From: Balaenoptera acutorostrata
Lineage: Eukaryota; Chordata; Mammalia; Artiodactyla; Balaenopteridae
DNA: 64,000 nt
Assembly (NCBI RefSeq): GCF_949987535.1
Contig: NC_080067.1
Span: forward strand, 41,079,533 to 41,143,532
Direction: 5' to 3'
Shown here: positions 57,526 to 64,000 of the stretch, one piece after another
Layout: each line of letters begins with the position of its first letter
Position numbering within the stretch: position 1 is the first letter of the stretch
Notes under the pieces: model-generated
The model's database searches: none
What the model was told of the DNA's origin: nothing
What the model saw: the letters and a program-made list of their open reading frames with translations, nothing else
Made by a program: the position numbers and the translations under genes

Positions 57526-59020
57526 GAAATTTTTTTTTATTATTCCCATTAATATTTGGTGCTGTTTTTCAGCTTCTGGGAGATATTTCTAGAAACTTAA
57601 CTGAAAGGAAACCACTTTAATCTGTAATCTAGAGTAATTATTCTGCTCAGAGGTGGGATAGGTAGGTCAGACATTAGAAATATAATTCTAGACACGTCTA
57701 CAGGACTAATTCATAGGATTAAAAGGGAACATTTATAGGTACATTTCAACATTGTGTCTGGTGACAGTGTAATTAAGATTGTGTCAAGGTTTCCCTTGTG
57801 TCTTGCTATTTTGAAGCTTTTATAACTTGGTTATAAAATTTTGCTCTGGTGGAAACTTGGGTTACTAAGTCTCAGCCATTAGATGAAAATTTTTACAGAG
57901 AAAAATGATCTTTTAGTTGTCTTTCACTTGAGTACTGGAATATATGTGTGTGTGTGCTGTGGGTGTAGATATGTGTGTATACATCCATTAATATGTGTGG
58001 TAATAGCTTTGGTGTTCTGACTTACTTCTTCCCTATCTTGATACCATTAACCCTGCTACTTATTAAGGAAATGACTCAAAAAGATGACTCATCTACAACC
58101 CCTCAGGAAGAGAGAAGAAAGAAAGAGCAAAAGAACAAGAAAAGAAAGAAAGAAAAAGAATTGCTATAGGTTAGATGACTTATAATAATCTTGCAAATAA
58201 TTTTCTAGTACCTTCCAGCCTACATATTTTTTACAAAGCCCATTCCCATTGGACCTGAAACACAAAACCATTACTCGGCCCCCACATGCGTTCTTGCATT
58301 TGCTGTGAAGGAGAATGATGATGCAGTTAGTAAATAACATTGCAGAGCAAACAGAAGATGTTCCAGAATCTTGTTAAAGGGATATGCTAATTTCCATCCA
58401 ACTGCTGAACTAAAATTTTAGACAGGTAATTAATCATTTAAGATACCTAAGGTATGTGCACCCCTGGTTATTTACAAAGCTAATCTGCATCTCCAGAATG
58501 AAAGGCCTGCCAGAGGGCAGCAACAGAGGGAGGAAAGGAGCAGGATTGAAGCCAAGGAGACATGGCATGTGCTGGGTATATTTCTGTCTCTCCAGAATTG
58601 TACAGTCAAGTGAAAGATGCTGGGGCTAGGAGGGAGAGAGGGCAGAGACCATATCCTTTTTTCTACATATATCCACAGCTCAGCTTGTACAATTTGTAAC
58701 AGTATTAAGATGTAGATTTTCTGTAACACACTTGAAAATACTGTTTTCATTTTATGTTGTGTGTACTTTTAGAATCATGGCTGTTAGGAATAAAGGACTC
58801 TGAGAGGTCACTTAGTCCAAGCATCACAAACTCAGAAGCCTACATGGGCCAGACAGGTAAAGTGAGGGCCTGGCTGGGCCTTCCCCACACCTGCAGAGGT
58901 GGGACCCAATACCTAGTCTAAAGGTACAATTACTACTCAGCTTCTCAAGAATTCTTACTGTATTGAAATATGGGCCCCATGTTGCCAGATCTTCCAAATT
59001 TTTAAGATAAGCTGGAAATC
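57526..59020. other. KCNAB1 intron, no gene recognised
   Basis: AT-rich DNA with a GAAA-rich patch at 58,105-58,160. Nothing coding is seen. Confidence 0.5.
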
Positions 59021-59150
59021 CTCTAGAATGTTAACTCTAGGAGGGCATGGATTTTTTTGCTTGTATTGTGTATTATAGTAAATCCGGTGCTTAGAAGAGT
59101 ACATGGTATTCAGTAAGTGCTCAATAGATATTTGTTGAATGGATACATGT
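59021..59150 (+). mobile_element. L2-type 3' end fragment
   Basis: 'CTCTAGGAGGGCATGGATTTTTTTGC' and 'CAGTAAGTGCTCAATAGATATTTGTTGAATGGA' form a standard L2 terminus. Confidence 0.75.
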
Positions 59151-59715
59151 AGAAAAGCAAGCAAGCAATCAGCAAGCTGGATTTTATGTGAATTCTTTTG
59201 ACTTATAATGTTGACAAATAGATTTTTATGTTGTGACTGATTAAAATGTAGAAAAGCCACACCTATGTGGACTGGACAAAACCTATCTCAGGGCTGTGTA
59301 AAATTCACAGGATGCTACTTTGCTACCTGGGGTCTAATTCAAGTTCCCTATGCCGCAGACAAGGAAACAAAATATTACTGCTTTGTTTAGGGGTCACACA
59401 GATGGTTAATGGCAGAGCCAGTAAACCAATAAAACAACTTTCACCTTCTAATTCCCCATCTAGAGCCTTTTTCTCCTTCAAATCTCAATACTGCTTCAAA
59501 AACAACAACAGCAACAATGAAAGATCAAGAAATAAAGTTATATGCCTTTATGAGGGGTCAAAGCATAGCTAAGAGCTTTGAAATTAAAAGATAATTGCAA
59601 GGGGGTCAATGAAGCGATTTAGAAAGATACAGGAGGGGTCCCTCTAGGGATTCCTGCCCAGCCAGCCTGGCAGCGAGAAAAGCTCTCCTATCCCACTCTT
59701 TGTCTGTCAGAACCT

Positions 59716-60070
59716 AAAGTCCAGGTTATGCTGCAGGAGCAAACAGCCCCCAGATCTCAGTGGCTTCAGGCACAAGGTTTATTTGTCACTCCAACTGCCT
59801 GTCTTCGTGGGTCAGCTGGGGACGCTTCTGCATTGTCCTTTCTCTGGGACCCATGTTAACAAGCAGCCACCTCCGGGACATTGTCCATCACTCTGGCAGA
59901 CTGATAAAGAGAGTATGGCGAATGGCACACTGGCTCTTAGAGCTTCTGCCCAGAAGTGATGCCTGACAGCTCTGCTCACATGTCATCGGTCTTGTAAGTC
60001 ACATGGCCACACCTAACTTAAAAAGGGCAGCAAGGAACAATTTTACCACATGCTAGGAATGCACGGGCAG
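59716..60070 (-). mobile_element. Probable old LTR-type repeat, antisense
   Basis: 'GGTTATGCTGCAGGAGCAAACAGCCCCCAGATCTCAGTGGCTT' and 'AAGGTTTATTTGTCACTCC', then 'GTCACATGGCCACACCTAAC', follow the layout of a common mammalian LTR that I recognise by pattern but cannot name with certainty. Confidence 0.5.
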
Positions 60071-61804
60071 AGTCTCTGGTGAAAGACTTCGCTAACACAG
60101 CTCGAGAGCCCTGAGAAAAAGACACCACTTGAAAAGCACTTACTTATGCCTAACTTTAGTTCTTAGTAAAAGGAAAACTAAATCTTCAATTTGTCAACAT
60201 TTCCTGTTGAATATTCTCTCTTGTGCTTTCTCTTTTTTTCAAATTATTCCTAATACCCTGGTAATCAAGTGCTTAACCAGATGGAAGGAAACAAAAAGCT
60301 TAGAAATCTGGCTTGTTATTACTCTGGATTTCCAAATAAATAAGTATGTGTCTGCTTTGATGAAGTCCAGTTTTAATGCCAATCAGAGACTCCTCCCAAA
60401 ATTTCATGAGCATCTTTAAACATGCACACGACCAGCATACTCACTCTGGGCAAGAGCAGAGCTGGGTTCACTCCAGAAAATGCAAAATGTACTCAGAGAC
60501 ATCATATGCCCTTTTTACGAACTCTGAGCAACCTCCAGGCTATCAGCAGGGCTGTGCACAGAGAGGGCCAGGGAGCCATACTTTGGAAACTACAGGCTGA
60601 GTTGCTGTGTCCCAGCTGCACTGAAAAGCAGAGCTTTGGTTTGTCAACAACCAAAGATAAATAAGTCTGCTTCTAATCAAAGCTGACTATTTGTTCTCCC
60701 TGATCTAAACTGTGAGCTCTTTGGGGTAGGAAATATTCCTTAAACAAGAAACAAACAAGTAAAAGGCTTACTTACCCCTTTTTTAATGTTAAAAACTTTA
60801 TAGTAACAGTTTTATTATGAATTTGACTTCACATACAAAGTTAGAATGGCAGTTACACTTATGATGAACTCATTAAAAAAGTTTAAATATCATATTACAG
60901 ATATGCACTATTGAAGTTCCAGAAGGTGTTCTCAGAATCTAACAAAATTCTAAACAAAAGATTTACTGAGTAAGCGAATAAATGGATAAATGGTGCAAGC
61001 AATTGGGATGTACTTAAATGCACTGAAAAGGGTCAGGAAATATAATTTTCTTCCCCCAAATATGTTTTATTTGAGGATACCTTTCTTGAGATCGAGAAAG
61101 TGGTGAGGATCCACCCAAGATTCTGGGTGTTTTTACTTTGTGTACAATCCACAGTCTTCTGCCATTTTCCTGTGGAGGACATTCGGGAGACCATGGAGAA
61201 GATCCAGAAATGGGAGGCCAGCCAGTGGGCCTGTGTGGTGAAGAGCTAGATGTAGGAAGGCAGGGCTGAGGGGAAGCCCCAGGAAATAGCCAGAAAAGCT
61301 CTCACTTGTCCTCACTGCTCTGGGGCTGCTCTGTAAAGACACTTCCATGAGAATTGTCCAGTGGACTTTGGGAAGCCTGGAGGAATTCTCCTCCCCCTCA
61401 TCACCTCATGTCCTTATGTGCCCCCGGCTGCAGACACCTCCAGACTGGAGGGGAGCAGAATAGGGGCAGCACAGTGATTGGCCAAGCAAAGAAGCAGGTG
61501 TAGGAGCATGGTGAGGGGAACTTCTCCCAGCTCCCTTCTCTCAGCACACACCTCTCTTTTTCACCTTTCAAATTCAATCAGATATTCATTAGAGTGAATG
61601 TTTCTATACTAAGCATGGTTTGGTTAAGATTTCTGAGTTCCCCCTTCTCAAGAATGGCTGGTGTTTGGAGAAACACAGGTACTGGAAATTTTGTAGTGTG
61701 CAAGCAGTTCATACCCAGAGAAACAATTGTAGGAGCAAACACAGAGTGTTTTAATGTGCAATGTGCATTATTTTGGCTGACTGTGTCTTCACACATGCCT
61801 CTGA
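60071..61804. other. KCNAB1 intron, no gene recognised
   Basis: Unique-looking non-coding DNA. Frames of 70-100 codons show no domain and no splice context. Confidence 0.5.
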
Positions 61805-61930
61805 GAGAAATACTCTATTAGCCCCATTTTATTGGTGAGCAAACTGAGACAGTTGGTCAAGGCCAAAAGCTAGTGAGTGATGGCCTTTGAACACAGGCAG
61901 CCTGGCTCGAGCACTCTTAGCCACTGGATT
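61805..61930 (-). mobile_element. MIR SINE fragment, antisense
   Basis: 'CCCCATTTTATTGGTGAGCAAACTGAGAC', 'GGTCAAGGCCAAAAGCTAGTGAGTG' and 'GAACACAGGCAGCCTGGCTC' are the antisense MIR core. Confidence 0.8.
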
Positions 61931-64000
61931 ACATTTCCTTTTCTATACCCCTTTTCCTTCTGTTTTTCCTTGGCAAATACATGTATCTCAGAACAAAGAT
62001 GTATGCGGTCTATTCTGGGAACACACATACCTTTTGCACCATTTATAGGATTGTTTTTATAGCAAAATGCATTCTGAGTTCCAAACAGCCAGCTTGCAAA
62101 TAAACTTTTGAGCCTCAGTCTATGTATAAGCTTGATATATTTTGAATATCATTTCAAATCTCAGGTAGTGAAAACAGCATTTGAAAGGAAACAAAGTCTG
62201 GTTCCAGAAAGTCAATGTCCTCTGACATATCCTAGAATTAAAAATAGGGGAGATGCATTTTACACGCCAGGTACATTCCAAAATCAGGGGGTAAGGAGAA
62301 AACTAGGTATAATCAAAGTTACCCTTGAAAATCCTTTAGGAAGCCTCCACACTGGAGGCCAGCAGACTACCTCCCAGCCTCCTTGTTCTCCAATGCTGTT
62401 GAACACCAGGTGAAGTAGTCAGCTTGTGTTTAAGGCCATGTACTTCAGAATGGCTTAAGCCCAGTGAGGTGGTCACTCTGTGTCAGCCATGAGAAACGGG
62501 GTTCAGTTGAGGAAATGGCAGACTCTCTCTCCCACCTTCTGCCCATCCCAGAACAGTCCTTAGAGAAGGGAAATCACCAGCAGAACGGCTTGAATTATTT
62601 CTCCTCCTTTCATTTTTCTGATCCAGTGCCTTTTGTTAAATTCGAGTACGTTAAATGGATATTTGATGTGACTGAACTCGAAATACATATATAGTAAGCA
62701 GGACATAAGGCCTCAGAATTATCTTAAAAGCTTCACACAAGCTCTCATTCTTACATCTTCATCCACCTCTGAAGAGCACTTTAATATTTAACAGATTCCA
62801 AGAGAATTTCCACTAGAAACACGACATTAAGGAGCAGAGAAATTACCAGACTGCTCAAAGCGCCTCTGAGGGTCCTGTCTCTCACTTACTGAGCCTGCTT
62901 TCTTAGCTCACGGCAGGCCTCAGGTCTTTTAAGTCAACATGTCTGAAGAGGCTTTATGCTAGAGAGGGAGCTGCTTGGATTATGAGATATCAGCTCTCCT
63001 TTTTCTTTAAAAAAAAGATGATGCTACAGATGTGCCAAGAGGTAGCCCACATTTTAAATGATTTTTCTAAGAGGGTGGATCTCCACCAACCAGTCCCACC
63101 TTTTCTTTGGCCTCTGCTTGGTGCCCTAATCAGCAGGTCCCTCAACCCTCTGGTGGACTTATCCTCCATTGTTTGACTCCTAAATCCTTCTTAATTTTTC
63201 ATGATTTGAAGCTCACACAGGAAATGAGTTCTTTTTTCCTTCCACATTGCTGTGTGCATATAAGTGACTGGTTGCCAGAAGGATTCTTTAGGTAAGATAG
63301 TAGATATTAAGGACCAATGACTGGAGTGTGTTGGATGTGCCTTTCAAAGCAGCATAAAACTGAAATGCTTCAATTGCACTGGTATTTGGGGAAGGGGTGG
63401 GAATGGCACTCACTTTCATTAAGCTTTTCCTCTAACCAATGTACACAGGTTCGTATTAATTTACATCATTACAGTAGAACTTCAAGCCACTTAAACCTGC
63501 AAAAATATATAATAATCATTCATGTACTTGGTTCTTCATTTTGTCTATACATTGACCACCTGCTTCCTAAAATCTATCTTTCAGCTATTAAAAATAGCAT
63601 TAGAGAAGTATTTTTTAAACAAATCCCTTGATTCTGTGTGAGATCTGTGTCATTCCGAAGAAAGAATTTGAGGTGTTTCTTTTGTGTGGTTGAGGTTAAG
63701 TTGCCATGGTAATGGCTTATTGTGAAATACTGGGAGAAGTGCATTAGAAACATTGCATGTGGCAACTCCATATTGGGTTCCTGTTATAATAGCCTGGGCA
63801 GAACTTGACTTTTCTTGGTTCCAAACGATCTTTCCATACTTTATAAAAACAGGAATTTGCATTTCTAGCCCAAGGCTGCCTTTTTCCTACCCCATGCAGC
63901 TTTTAGAACACACAAAAAAAGAAAAGGGTCTTTATTAGGTGTTACAGAGAAACAAAATTCTCATGACTTTTACAGCATTTCAAACATTTAGAGCACTTTA
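61931..64000. other. KCNAB1 intron to the window end, no gene recognised
   Basis: No exon, RNA gene or young repeat is seen. The end of the window cuts through intron sequence. Confidence 0.5.

Overview
This window is mammalian nuclear DNA, most likely from a cetacean or close relative. The clearest lineage markers are two tRNA-derived SINEs of the CHR type (22,808-23,122 on + and 55,450-55,816 on -), recognised by their 'GGCTTCCCTG...' head and 'GGAAGATCCCACATGCCGCGG' type core, which are typical of whales and dolphins. The rest is an AT-rich mammalian background of MIR, L2, L1, MaLR and DNA-transposon remains.

Two things carry protein-coding content. First, a nearly complete class II (betaretrovirus-like, ERVK/HML-like) endogenous provirus lies on the minus strand at 2,122-10,276. 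Its 505-bp LTRs are identical by eye over their whole length and it is flanked by a 6-bp target duplication (CATCCC). In transcription order it has: 5' LTR, tRNA-Lys3-type primer site, a consensus splice donor, gag, pro (dUTPase-protease-G-patch), pol (RT-RNase H-integrase), env, polypurine tract, 3' LTR. Two in-phase -1 frameshift heptamers join gag to pro and pro to pol. gag is broken by a frameshift and an in-frame stop, and pol by a frameshift before the integrase C-terminal domain. pro and env (698 codons) are open.

Second, the first coding exon of KCNAB1 isoform Kv-beta-1.1 (30,479-30,699, + strand) encodes the N-terminal inactivation 'ball' of the potassium-channel beta subunit and ends at a GT splice donor. 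A GC-rich stretch just upstream is its probable promoter and 5' UTR. Everything from 30,700 to the window end is the start of a large intron. The sequence before 29,500 is upstream DNA, or an intron of a longer KCNAB1 transcript starting outside the window.

Layout: 1-2,121 unique DNA with a MER5-like fragment; 2,122-10,276 provirus, about 20 kb upstream of and antisense to the KCNAB1 exon; 10,283-29,500 repeats (L2, MaLR, old antisense L1, CHR SINE, younger L1, MIR); 29,560-30,700 KCNAB1 promoter/exon; 30,700-64,000 intron with L1, L2, MIR, MaLR, MER2/Tigger elements and a second CHR SINE. I saw no tRNA or rRNA gene and no CRISPR array; nothing here is bacterial.

The most interesting object is the provirus, above all its open env. 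Its surface subunit contains an immunoglobulin-like signature (a Trp followed about 40 residues later by D-x-G-x-Y-x-C), and its leader carries an arginine-rich Rec/Rem-like stretch.
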